DNA from: Cryoendolithus antarcticus
Lineage: Eukaryota; Ascomycota; Dothideomycetes; Cladosporiales; Cladosporiaceae
Direction of reading: 5' to 3'
NCBI GenBank assembly: GCA_002077065.1
Contig: NAJO01000117.1
Coordinates: 1-25,592, forward strand
DNA: 25,592 nt
Positions 8,389 to 16,845 of this stretch are shown here, piece by piece. The translations under genes were made by a program, and so were the position numbers. How positions within the stretch are numbered: the stretch's first letter is position 1; the number at the start of each line of letters is the position of its first letter. The notes below the pieces were generated by a model that was not told the origin of the DNA, did no database searches, and saw only the letters and a program-made list of their open reading frames with translations.

Positions 8389-9929
8389 TTAAAGCATCAA
8401 CTGCTCGAGCGCGTTCATCTTAGCCAGTAGCCGCATCCATTGCTGTTCGAGAGCATTGACAAGATGGATATGTCTGCTTGCATAACGACCGCGGCGGAGT
8501 CTGTCGCTCACAGGAATTGACTCGTACATGGAGAAGTTCCTCTGATGTTCAGCCTCACGGGACCGGACGCGAAGATAGTAAGCTCGACACTTCGTATCAA
8601 ACACCAAACCCTCCACTCGGTTTGAACAACGCACCTCGACCTCTGTGATATCGCCACACGGACTTCACTTAAAACAATGATGTGGATGTCGGCGAATTCT
8701 CAGGCATGAAGTGCAGGAACGGCGCACTGTAATCAGCATCACACCAGGATATGATTCGTGATTCCAATACATTGTACCGCGTTGTGAAAATCAAGTCTTA
8801 TGTGTTCCAAATGGTCTGACCGGCTGTGTAATTGTGCAATGTCTTCAATCAATGTTGCCTACCACTCCTTGTAAAATCCTGTAGCCTTCGGCTGCGGAGT
8901 GCTCGGAGGAGCCTCAGATGGCGAGAATACACGAATACAAGTCTCTTACTTATATAACAGTGTCTATACGTATAGGACCTAGGTAGTCCTATAGTATAGA
9001 CGTTCATAAGTACTGCTATCTAGCTTTAAGTGTGTATAAGGCCGTATAGAAGGCGTTATAAGGGTATACGTACATGCGCCGAGAAATCCTCGGCAAATGC
9101 CGAGCACGTGACTTACGGTCGCAATTTGACCTCGAATCTATATATCCTATTAAATATCTACGAATATAGCGTCTCCGTACGTCTTCCGTATATCAGAGTA
9201 TAGTAAAGAGCTTGAGCTATAATACTATATATAATACAACATATATAACCTCGGATCTTAGAAGTTATAGGGGACGACGACATATCGATATCTAGAAACG
9301 TGCTCGAAGTTGATGGCTACAGGATTTTGCAAGGAGTGGTAGAACGTCATGCATCGCGAGATTCTTGCTCCGGCGTTTCAGTTACCTTGAGGCCATGTCC
9401 GACGAGCAGGTCGATCACATCCTTATCCACGTGTGCACACCATGTCGGAAAGTTCTCGGGTTTATTGAACTAGGGAATGGTGTTAAGCTCACTCATCGTA
9501 TTTCAAACTCGACAAGCCTACCTGTCTGTGGCCATACTGAGCCGTATTCGGGTCCACCCCTTTTCCCAACACAAACTTGACCATAGGCATATCATTATCG
9601 AGCACTGATAGCCCAATCGGATTGCCATTGTGGCCGAGCTCATAATTAATCAGGTGCGGCCACTTCTGTAAGAAGACATCGTAGACATCCGGGCCACCTT
9701 GGATCGCGGCCAAATGGGCTTGGAGGCGAGGAACATAAGTGGGAAAGCGTGACTCGAGCAGCCACGTGACCATTCCGGCATGCCTACTATGAGCAGCCGC
9801 ACAAACGATCTGATCCATTTTCGCGTAGATACCAACTTCGCCTAGGTCTGGTGATGGGGAGTCATCAAGTTCTTCTTTCAAGGCAACGAGGTCGCTTGCT
9901 TCGGCGGCTTCGAGGGCGCTGTCTGCCAT
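8389..9929 (-). CDS. Ankyrin-repeat-like protein gene carrying a MITE in an intron
   Basis: ATG 9929 ('MADSALEAAEASDLVALKE'). Exon 1 is 9929-9522; intron 9521-9470 is 52 nt. Exon 2 is 9469-9386, ending '...GHGLK'. The next donor GTAACT (9385) leads through a 527-nt intron to acceptor TAG (8861-8859) and exon 3, 8858-8745 ('IEDIAQLHSRSDHLEHI'). A tentative 104-nt intron (8744-8641) leads to exon 4, 8640-8389, TAA. All junctions keep the frame, giving 285 residues. Ankyrin-like pieces are 'MVTWLLESRFP', 'PIGLSVLDNDMPMVKFVL' and 'DKDVIDLLVGHG'. Removing the MITE plus one TA leaves a 47-nt intron with TGAC branch and TTCTAG acceptor. If the long intron is retained, translation stops at TGA 9347 (176 aa). 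The role of the C-terminal helical part is unknown. The last intron is the weakest join. Confidence 0.6.
8862..9339. mobile_element. MITE, 478 bp, Tc1/mariner-type (TA target duplication)
   Basis: Perfect-length 25-bp terminal inverted repeats (left 8862-8886, CCACTCCTTG...; right 9315-9339, ...CAAGGAGTGG) differ at one base, a C/T transition. TA is duplicated on both sides (8860-8861 and 9340-9341). The interior is AT-rich, dense in TpA, has no coding frame, and contains a long imperfect palindrome (8962-9001) and a CTCGGC/GCCGAG hairpin near 9095. This is the plan of a non-autonomous Tc1/mariner-like MITE. The TpA-rich interior suggests RIP or age. No other copy is seen in this window. Confidence 0.82.
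8962..9001. repeat. Imperfect palindrome inside the MITE
   Basis: Arms 'GTCTATACGTATAGGAC' (8962-8978) and 'GTCCTATAGTATAGAC' (8986-9001) pair with one unpaired base around a 7-nt loop. It probably folds as a hairpin in transcripts that cross the element. Confidence 0.65.
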
Positions 9930-10031
9930 GTGTGCATTCGGTGTTGAGTAATCGTAGGAGAGATGAAGATTGAGAGTAGGTGGCAACGGGAAAGAGGACA
10001 GCTGTGAATGTGTGACCGGTCGAAATGTCAC

Positions 10032-10557
10032 ACATGATTTGAGGTGTCTCCGACTGTGACGATTCAGCGGGTATGGGGATCTAATACAATGCTATGTAAA
10101 GACCAGATGAAAAACCTTTCAGGTACCCCTCACTCAGCTCGTCACCTGATCAGTCACATCAACAAATGAAACCCGTGCTGGCTCAGTGCAGCCAGCAAGC
10201 AATGTCAGCAAGCTCAAAGGGTCTTCTGTGCTCACTCAGTCCAATCCAAGCTGACATTTGCAGTCAAATGTCATTTCACTGCTGCAGTTGAGTTGTCGCT
10301 GTCTCAGCACAAGCTCAAGTTGAAGCCTGAGGTAGCAAACTTCATATGCTGTTACACACAAAACAATTGTTGCACTCACTGGCCCTCCCTACAACACACA
10401 ACCTCTTCTTCCGACATCTTTGACACTCCTGATTGACAACAACACTTCAGTAACTCATCTAAGACACCCCTGACACATACCAAATCGATTCCTGAGCCTC
10501 AGGCTGCACCAAACACTCAAAAATCCGAATTTCTGCACTAGCTGCAGCTCAGCAGTC
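10032..10557. other. CpG-poor stretch without a supported gene
   Basis: No start-to-stop frame stands out. The sequence is rich in CA, TG and CTCA/TCAG words with very few CpG. It merges into the equally CpG-poor DUF3716-like pseudogene, so it is probably that gene's 5' region. Its CA/CT-rich part (about 10370-10500) resembles a promoter or 5' UTR. Confidence 0.35.
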
Positions 10558-11572
10558 ATGGCTGCTGTTCGCCCTTCCTCTAGTGGCCTCACCAGTGGCT
10601 TTCAAGCAATCAATCTATAGCCTGGCTATAGTGGAGGTGGATCTGGAGGTGGATCTCAGCCTCTAAGAAGGCCCACTGAGGGCACCTCTAGCCCAAGCCA
10701 AGGAAAGAGGAGTAAGAGAGAGAAGTTGTTAGATTCACTGAGAGACCAAGCAAGATCTGCATTCTCCAATGGACAGACAAGAGTTAGTGTGACTCTCATA
10801 GCTCTCAAGGGTTTCCAGCAAATGCTTTAAGAGGATCCAGAATGCACAGACATTATTAGGCTCACTCAGAGACCTTCAGCAAGCGACAGACCGGGTCTTT
10901 CTTCCAGGACTCAGCACTACAGCATTAACCCAGTGCTAACAAGACTTCCCCTAAGACCTGCACACCTGGACACCAATGGCAGATTCTTCTTCAACCCCCA
11001 AGGTGGGCCCAACTACTTCTTGACATTGCTGGCTTCAGTCATGCGTGGGAGAGAGAAATTGACAGGCGATAACCGGTGCTCAAGCTGTCAGAGAGGCAAT
11101 GGAGCTTTTAATGGGTGTTACAGAATGCCCATTGAGAACTCTGCTGACTACCACTTCCGGGGAGCTTGTCTGAACTGTGCCTGGAGCAACAACTACGGCC
11201 AGTGTGAGCGTTCTTCACATCAGCCTCAAGCCAGGCGCCAAAAGATCGGTTCCTGACATGCAGCAAGATGGAGAAATTGTCTCCCTAGGCACAGCTTCAA
11301 GGCCTACAGTGTTCAGACACCAAGTTTGTTCGCTCAAATGCTCCAGTCATGCATGTTTCTGAGAGCAGGGATCCCCTAGTTCTTGGACCCAATCAAGAAG
11401 CTGGACAGCCATTCCCCGCTTCCCGGTTCCCCTTGGAGTTGACCTTGACACTACTGAGGGTCAAGCTGCTATGGCTGGTGCTCTGGCGAGTTGCTTGGCT
11501 CGTCTGAATCGTCGTATGGACAAGGTTGGGGAGAGGAGCACCTTTGAGAGGAAGCGAGAGCCTCAGGCATGA
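10558..11572 (+). pseudogene. DUF3716-like zinc-finger gene with three in-frame stops and a frameshift
   Basis: From ATG 10558 one frame runs through 'SGGGSGGGSQPLRRPTEG', a basic stretch and 'YFLTLLASVMRGREKL' to a six-Cys cluster: CSSC, nine residues, C (in 'NGCYRM'), then 'GACLNCAW' and a C after 'NNYGQ'. That spacing (CxxC-x9-C ... CxxC-x7-C) is what I recall for the fungal DUF3716 domain. The frame is broken by TAG 10618, TAA 10828 and TAG 11286. A 62-nt intron (11202-11263, GTGTGA, CTGACA, ATGCAG) restores the frame past the TGA at 11254. The tail then needs a one-base shift near 11410 to reach 'GALASCLARLNRRMDKVGE' and TGA 11570-11572. All three stops fit former Gln codons. Function unknown; a nucleic-acid-binding or transposon-linked role is inference. 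Confidence 0.62.
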
Positions 11573-11791
11573 TTTCAGGTTGGCAAATGGTTTCAGGAAC
11601 TTGGTTTTGGGGCTTAGTTGCTTGAGTTTCTTTTGTCTTGGCGTTGGATGGGGGGTGGATGCGTTGATTTGAAGCCTGCATGCTTCGGTAATGACCTGAT
11701 GCGTTGACTTGGCTTGGCGGTGCGGTGTTGCGTTCAGTTTGCGTTGCTTTAACCACTGAGATAGATCAAATACCAAAGGCACGCGTTGTTT

Positions 11792-12091
11792 TTAATATCT
11801 TTTCCTTAGTGGCCTCGGTCTGAGGCCTTCCGGTCGTGGTCTCGGCGTTTCAGGAGTCGGTGATCGTTCTCTAACCGTCGCTTCATCGCTTCTACGTCAT
11901 TGAGACTTTGTAGAGCGTCTCTGAGGCGTTGTGTCGTTCTTCTGAGGCGTTGGGTCGCGCTCCTGAGACGTTGGGTCGCTCTTTGAAGGCGTTGTGTCGG
12001 TCTGAGGCGTTGGTTCGGCCGTTTCGGCCGTTCTACTTGCCCCTCGAGGTCGATCTGCCGTGTCGGTCTCCGTCTGATCTCTAGTGTTCAA
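11792..12091 (-). other. Repetitive Thr/Pro/Gln/Arg-rich open region
   Basis: A minus frame without an ATG runs from about 12091 to TGA 11897 and reads in heptads of the type 'DPTPQKN' and 'DTTPQRR'. Beyond the TGA the same frame continues to TAA 11792 with an Arg/Pro-rich tail ('RSPTPETPRPRPEG'). It looks like the disordered end of a protein whose upstream part I could not connect. The TGA may be a former CGA. Possibly pseudogenic. Confidence 0.35.
11921..12018. repeat. Degenerate 21-bp minisatellite
   Basis: Four to five units starting 'CTGAGGCGTTGTGTCG', 21 bp long, with one short 18-bp unit. The period is codon-compatible and encodes the heptads of the surrounding minus frame. Confidence 0.7.
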
Positions 12092-12338
12092 TGCCAGCTA
12101 CGAGACGGGTTGCAGTCGTAGTACGACGAAGGCGAACGCGGTGGGTACGGTGGCAAGCATTTAGGGTTCAGAATAAGAGTCTTGGTTTGCGTGGAGAGTG
12201 TTGCGTTCTGTCGATATATTTCGACTCCGGCATTTGGTGAAGACTTGAAATGATCTCTTCGACTCCCGACTTGCGATGATGGATGGCGTGCTTGCATCGC
12301 AAGATTCGAGGTGAAGGTTTCCGGTCTAACGCGACGTG

Positions 12339-12778
12339 TTATCCTGGGCTTTGTTTGACAGACGAGTGCAGATCTCGGCGAGTGATATCGAAAGCCGCCT
12401 GCATGAACCTGTTGCCAGAAGCTTTCGCTTTTTCGGCGCGACCGTGGTCTGTCGATGAGAGAAGGCGCTTCATTGCAGAAATCTTCGATCTCGTCCACAA
12501 CAGCTGGCGAGAGCATTCCAGGAACCGTGAACGCAGATGCTGATTGTAAACGAAGTGCCCTCTGGAGGCGAAGTCCTGCGTCATCGCGAAGCAAATGAGG
12601 AGTATCCTGATCTGGGTATTACCACCTGGAAACGCCCCGATATTCCCTTTGCGCGCGACTCTACAACTTGGTAGACGATCTCAAGCTTGCTCCTGAGGAT
12701 GGCGCACCTCTCAACTCTCGCCCACACCGTCTCCACCCTTCTCATCTTCGCCCTACCCACTGCCCGACCATGCTCCAT
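12339..12778 (-). CDS. Small basic helical hypothetical protein, two exons
   Basis: ATG 12778. Exon 1 (12778-12626, 51 codons) joins in phase 0 through a 50-nt intron (12625-12576, GTGGTA to ACGCAG, weak TGACG branch) to exon 2 (12575-12339, TAA), giving 129 residues. Basic and helical ('AKMRRVETVWARVERC', 'LLWTRSKISAMKRLL'), no recognised motif. The same DNA is open in another minus frame (up to 12594) and on the plus strand (12283-12543), so strand and frame are not secure. The clean splice join is the main support. Confidence 0.3.
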
Positions 12779-13159
12779 CCGCACGATCTCTCACTCCCCA
12801 TCTTCGCGTTCTCCCCTCTTGCTTCCTTCCCATCTTCTCTCCCAGACCACTTCAAGCCGTATCATCTTGATGATGCATCGCTACTCGACAGCATCGCCCA
12901 TTGCGATTCTCCAGCTATTGTTCCCAGCCATCACAGACACCGTGACATGTACCAGGTCGACTCGCAAGGTGCATTCGGCGCATACTCTACTCTCGAGAGA
13001 GCATTTTCGTGTTCAGGACGTTCTCCCAGTACGTAGGTAGGCTCGTTCAGACGTGGTGGCTTCGGTTCGTAGCAAGGTGGTTGAACGTACATCAGTCGTC
13101 GTGTTGCAGAGTGTGCTGTCTCTACCGGGCTTCTGCTGGGAATGAGGTTCAACGGCTAA
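12770..13159 (+). CDS. Possible small two-exon gene, overlapping the minus-strand start
   Basis: ATG 12770, exon to 13028 ('LPIFAFSPLASFPSSLPDHF'), 81-nt intron (13029-13109, GTACGT to TTGCAG), then 'KCAVSTGLLLGMRFNG' to TAA 13159. About 102 residues, Pro/Ser/His-rich, no domain. It overlaps the start of the minus-strand candidate, so at most one of the two is likely to be correct as drawn. Confidence 0.25.
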
Positions 13160-13300
13160 GCCGCACCTTATTTGTCTACGAGCCTCGGATCCTCAATCGG
13201 ACCGATAGCATGGCGATAAGATAACAGTCGCCATGCGGGAGAGGCCGCCAGGCTTGGTGACACCTCAATGTTTCATTCAAGGTTGGCCAAGCTACCTTAC

Positions 13301-14684
13301 CTTTTCAGCAATACACCCCCCCCCCCTCACGAAAACGGCTTTTCCGATGTCAGCACTGATCACCCGACCATGCCAGTTGAAAGATGCTACTTGTGGCTTT
13401 TCTTGTAGGGCTCCACGTTCCAGCCATGCTGTAGCAAACTCTTTGCACTTGCCCAGATCTGTGGACAAGATTCCTGGTGTGTCCCACTCCCTGAATGCGA
13501 TTAGCACTTGCCATGGATTGCACTTGATCTACCTCACGGGACATAAGGCTCCACCCCATTAGGTAGAACGGCTCCCTTGGTTGAACGCAGTCCAAAGCAT
13601 CCACACCATAATGCAGGCCGCGTTACACTGCCCCAAGCTAGTTCGCAGGATGTCAGTCGAAGACGTGTCTAATTCAGCGCATGTACTGACTGTCGGTGCC
13701 AATTGCTATGTCGAGCCATTCGTATGCCGCAATGGCTGAAGCAGGTCCTGAGCTGCTACCACCTGGTGACTGGCATCTGTCCGCCCGCGGATTCCAGGGA
13801 GCCTGATAGTCAACGTACTCTATGGGCTCTTCCCAGTTGCCGAAAGAAGTCATTTTGCTCTTTCCCACTATCACACCACCACCGGCAATCACTTTCTTGC
13901 TGCAAGCAGCTGTCTCCGCGGCTGCGGGAAAGGTCTGATAGAACGAACGGTTGCCTAGAGAACTCTTCACACCTCGAAGGTGAATGTTGTCCTTTATGAC
14001 AATACGCATTCCTGCCAGAGGTGTGGAAGTGTCCTCTTGGCTTCCGAGTCGGGACTGGACGGCAAAGCTCAGAAATTGACTGTCAGAGCTGCTCTCACGC
14101 AGAGTCTCAAACACCGTGGACGGACTGTCAGAAAGTCAGTCCAGCTTGTGGTAGCGAGCGTTTGCGACTTACCTTGGCTGAGGCTGAGGTTTAAGTGTTG
14201 CCATGCAACTGCCATAGGAGTCATCGATCAACTTCCACACATCTCTGAGCTGCTGGTCTATGATAGCGTAAGGTCCTGGAAGTAGTGTCGGAGCCGAAAT
14301 GAAAGTAATGCTTTGGTTGCCAAGTGCTCTAAGGTGCTCGCGAGCTTCTTCGGAACAGGCGACGTCGTCCTCCCCGGCACCCTGGAATATGACTGATGCG
14401 AGAAACGACTCGTTGAAGACGTCGTCCCGTTCCAGGTAATGCTGCACGGCATCTCGTATCCAGCGATGTGTTCCGGTCGGCTTCTTCAGATCCTTGAGCG
14501 TGAAAACGGTGGCAAGGCTGAAGTCGGAGGCATCGGGGAGCTCGATGCTCTACGCTTCGTTTCAGCAACAGCATTCTCACAGTTTTCGATATGAATTTGC
14601 CTCTTTCGTATGGGGGCTCAGATATTGAGATCCAGACACCGAGAAGACACGTCCGTCTGCACGAACGATAGGCCTCGTCGTCAT
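13301..14684 (-). pseudogene. Amidase-signature family enzyme, frameshifted and C-terminally truncated
   Basis: Fungal amidase-signature hydrolase (amide bond hydrolysis with a Ser-cisSer-Lys triad). ATG 14684; introns 14580-14548 (33 nt, oddly short), 14172-14125, 13690-13638 and 13538-13491. The triad is visible: Lys in 'IVIKDNIHL', cis-Ser in 'SPGGSSSGPASA', and the nucleophile in GTD-T-WGS formed across the third intron. The neighbourhood is typical ('VIVGKSKMTSFGNWEEP', 'PALWCGCFGLR', then 'EWDTPGIL'). Exon 4 needs a one-base shift between about 13565 and 13585: the 'CFGLRSTKGAV' and 'GVEPYV' parts are in different frames, and the exon is one base short. After 'CKEFATAWLERG' the frame passes an 11-C run and ends at a GTAAGG donor (13300) or TAG 13292, with no later exon found. 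Roughly the last quarter of a normal amidase is missing. Broken despite intact catalytic residues. Confidence 0.78.
13316..13326. repeat. Homopolymer run of 11 C
   Basis: Eleven consecutive C on the plus strand, read as Gly codons in the last part of the amidase frame. Such runs change length easily, and are also a common place for sequencing error. Confidence 0.9.
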
Positions 14685-15117
14685 GGCTGCAGACAGCGTC
14701 TTCGAAAGGACTGGCTTCAGGGCGTGATTGATCCGTTAAGATGTGACTGTGGACGCTGCACTCGACTGAACATAGTAGCTATAAGCGTAGGCGCGAAGTC
14801 GATACAGCCTACCTCCTTAAGCAGCCGCGCCTCCCAAATTGATAGCATGACTCATGTGATTATGTAATGGAAAAGAACTTGGCAGCCGCCGGTGCTACAG
14901 CTCGTCAATATCGGATTGTTGACTTCAATGTTATAGACACGCGTGTGCCCGCAATTTGCCGCTGAAATCGCGAGATCAGTACATGTACTGTACTCACGCG
15001 GTTCACTTCTTTCGGCCTCAACCTTATTTCAACCGCACCTCTGCGTGCAATGACTTCCCGCTTCTGATCACAAGCTAACAAACACACCATTACCGAAGTC
15101 AAGATCTTCCATTAGGG
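14685..15117. promoter_or_regulatory. Divergent intergenic region between amidase and acidic-protein gene
   Basis: 433 bases between two divergent ATGs. No open frame of interest. The amidase ATG has a good context (GCAGCCATGACG). The plus gene is preceded by a CA/CT-rich leader (about 15040-15110). Likely holds both promoters; no specific site is claimed. Confidence 0.35.
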
Positions 15118-16033
15118 ATGGCGAATAAGCGAAAGCGATTCCAGTCCCATGACGGGGGCGAGGGCGAATCGGATGCCACCGCCGTCAGGACAGGCCGTCA
15201 TCCGAAGCCTAGAACGTTCACGGGCATAACAGGTGCGTGTCACTGTCACGCTGCTGAGATGTGCGATGTGGCTACGGAGGAGGCACGAGACTGATCCAAC
15301 TCTCAGACTCGTACGAACGCTCATTGTTGACCCCATTTGCATTGCACGAAGCACAGAGTGCGACGGATCTCACAGACTTATCATTCCGAACCATACAAGC
15401 CGGCGACCGCAGCGAGCATCCCTCGAGCGAGGTGGCAGAGATGGAGCAATTCCTCCGAGTCACGTTATCTCAGACAATGATAGCAAGCGAGGACGCCGAA
15501 GATGCCACTGCCGATGAGTCCGGAAACTCGAGTCACGTCGGGTCCTCATGTGGCGTGTCAGTAGCGGACTCGAGCGAAGGGAAGGCCAGCACTGAAGACG
15601 TCACTGCCAACGGAATCGGAAATGCAGATCAAACCGGGCCATCGAATCCTGGCACCGGGGAAGTGGAGTCAAGCGAAGCAACGCTATCATCTCAGATGAT
15701 GAGAGCAGACGACAGCCCTGAACACGTCATTACTGTTGAGGTAGTAGAGGAGAAGGGTGATCTTCAAGGGACAGGTAACAACTCATAGAGGGCAGCCGAG
15801 GTTCATTTCCGATAGTGCCTGCTTTACTAGCTCATATGCTGAAGCATGGTGTCGCTCTGGCAAACGCGAAGCGCGATATAAGATGCAGTGCAGTCAGTGC
15901 AGGACTCTCGCTAGATCATTTTTCAACGATTTGGTATGCAAACCTTACGCTTTTCCAGGAGCCGCACGCCGATTACTGTGACAATAGTCGTGCAAACTCG
16001 AGTACTGGTGGAGTGGTGGACCAGTCGGTATAG
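15118..16033 (+). CDS. Acidic, disordered hypothetical protein with basic N-terminus, three exons
   Basis: ATG 15118 ('MANKRKRFQSHDGGEGES'), with KRKR as a possible nuclear localisation signal. Exon 1 is 15118-15232. Intron 15233-15306 is 74 nt (GTGCGT, CTGATC, CTCTCAG). Exon 2 is 15307-15774. Intron 15775-15830 is 56 nt (GTAACA to TACTAG). Exon 3 is 15831-16033, TAG. Both junctions keep the frame, giving 261 residues. If the second intron is retained, the protein ends at TAG 15788 (198 aa). The middle is Asp/Glu/Ser-rich and disordered, the end more ordered ('MLKHGVALANAKRDIRC', 'FSTIWYANLTLF'). No family recognised and no secretion signal. One of the few undamaged genes on the telomeric side of the amidase. 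Confidence 0.55.
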
Positions 16034-16148
16034 GAGCCGTAGAGGAGATGCGAGTTTTTGGAGAAGTCAGCATGTTAGCATGGGCAGGACAGTGTGGTTA
16101 TGTGGAAAAGATTTTGATGGGTTGGTTCGTGTTATTCAACGCCGAAAG

Positions 16149-16845
16149 TCAACGATTCAGTCGATCTATCTCCATCTCATGCTCCACGACGGTACGCTCG
16201 AGCTTCCGTTCCTCTTCTTCAGCTCAGCAATATAACCCTCTAAGTCAATGTTCTTCAATTTCAATTTCAACTTCGTCTTTGCAATCCAAACGTTGCCCGT
16301 GTCGTTTTTGGCCTTCACAGCCGCATGGTGAGCTGCACAATCTTCTGCTCGTCATACCAGGCCTGGTAGGCCGCCTCACCCCACGCTCTATCATACGCCC
16401 ATGTGTCCGGGCGCGCCGGGTTGCACTTGTGGGGATTGGTGGGCAAACACCTCACGCACAACGCGTGCCCCATCACATCGCCGGTGTACACGATGCAATC
16501 AACTGGCTCGCTCTCTGGCGTCTCATTCTTGCAGTGATTTAGTGCTGATGCGAGGCTCCATTGAAGTCGACATCAGCACTAAAGACGAGCATTGCTACCG
16601 GAAGCTCTTCCTCACCTCTTGGACCACCAAAAGCTCTACGCGCAGTAAAGTCTTACGCACTCAACATACCTTACTATGCCGACGGTCCTGCGCCAGCTTC
16701 GGCTGCTTGTGAAGCTTCATCTTGGACTCTGGAGACCGATCTCTCGTCCTAGACTTAGTCGACAACTTCAAGCGCCGGTACCGGGCTTGCGCCAGAATCC
16801 TGCAAACCCCTCTCGGTTTAGCGATATATCGTGTGCTTACGACGG
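16149..16845 (-). pseudogene. Decayed gene: basic region, Cys-containing segment, coiled-coil tail
   Basis: No single frame is long, but four successive minus-strand pieces read as one protein: 'RILAQARYRRLKLSTKS' (about 16800) to '...RRHSK' with a GTATGT donor; 'GEEELPVAMLVFSADVDF' (about 16600); a Cys-containing piece from 16533 ('CIVYTGDVMGHALCVRC', then 'HKCNPARPDTWAYDRAW'); and a coiled coil ('GNVWIAKTKLKLKLKNID', then 'LERTVVEHEMEIDRLNR', TGA 16149). One-base shifts are needed near 16545, 16330 and 16215. The plus-strand frames here are poor in comparison. No family recognised. A 10-bp perfect inverted repeat (AGTGCTGATG, 16541-16550 with 16571-16580) lies at the first break. Confidence 0.5.

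Noticed and set aside
12160..12175. Interstitial telomere motif (TTTAGGGTTC)
   Set aside because: A single partial unit, expected by chance; no array.
16048..16542. 164-codon plus-strand open frame
   Set aside because: Low-complexity Ser/Arg composition without motif, while the minus strand shows four consecutive protein-like pieces over the same DNA.
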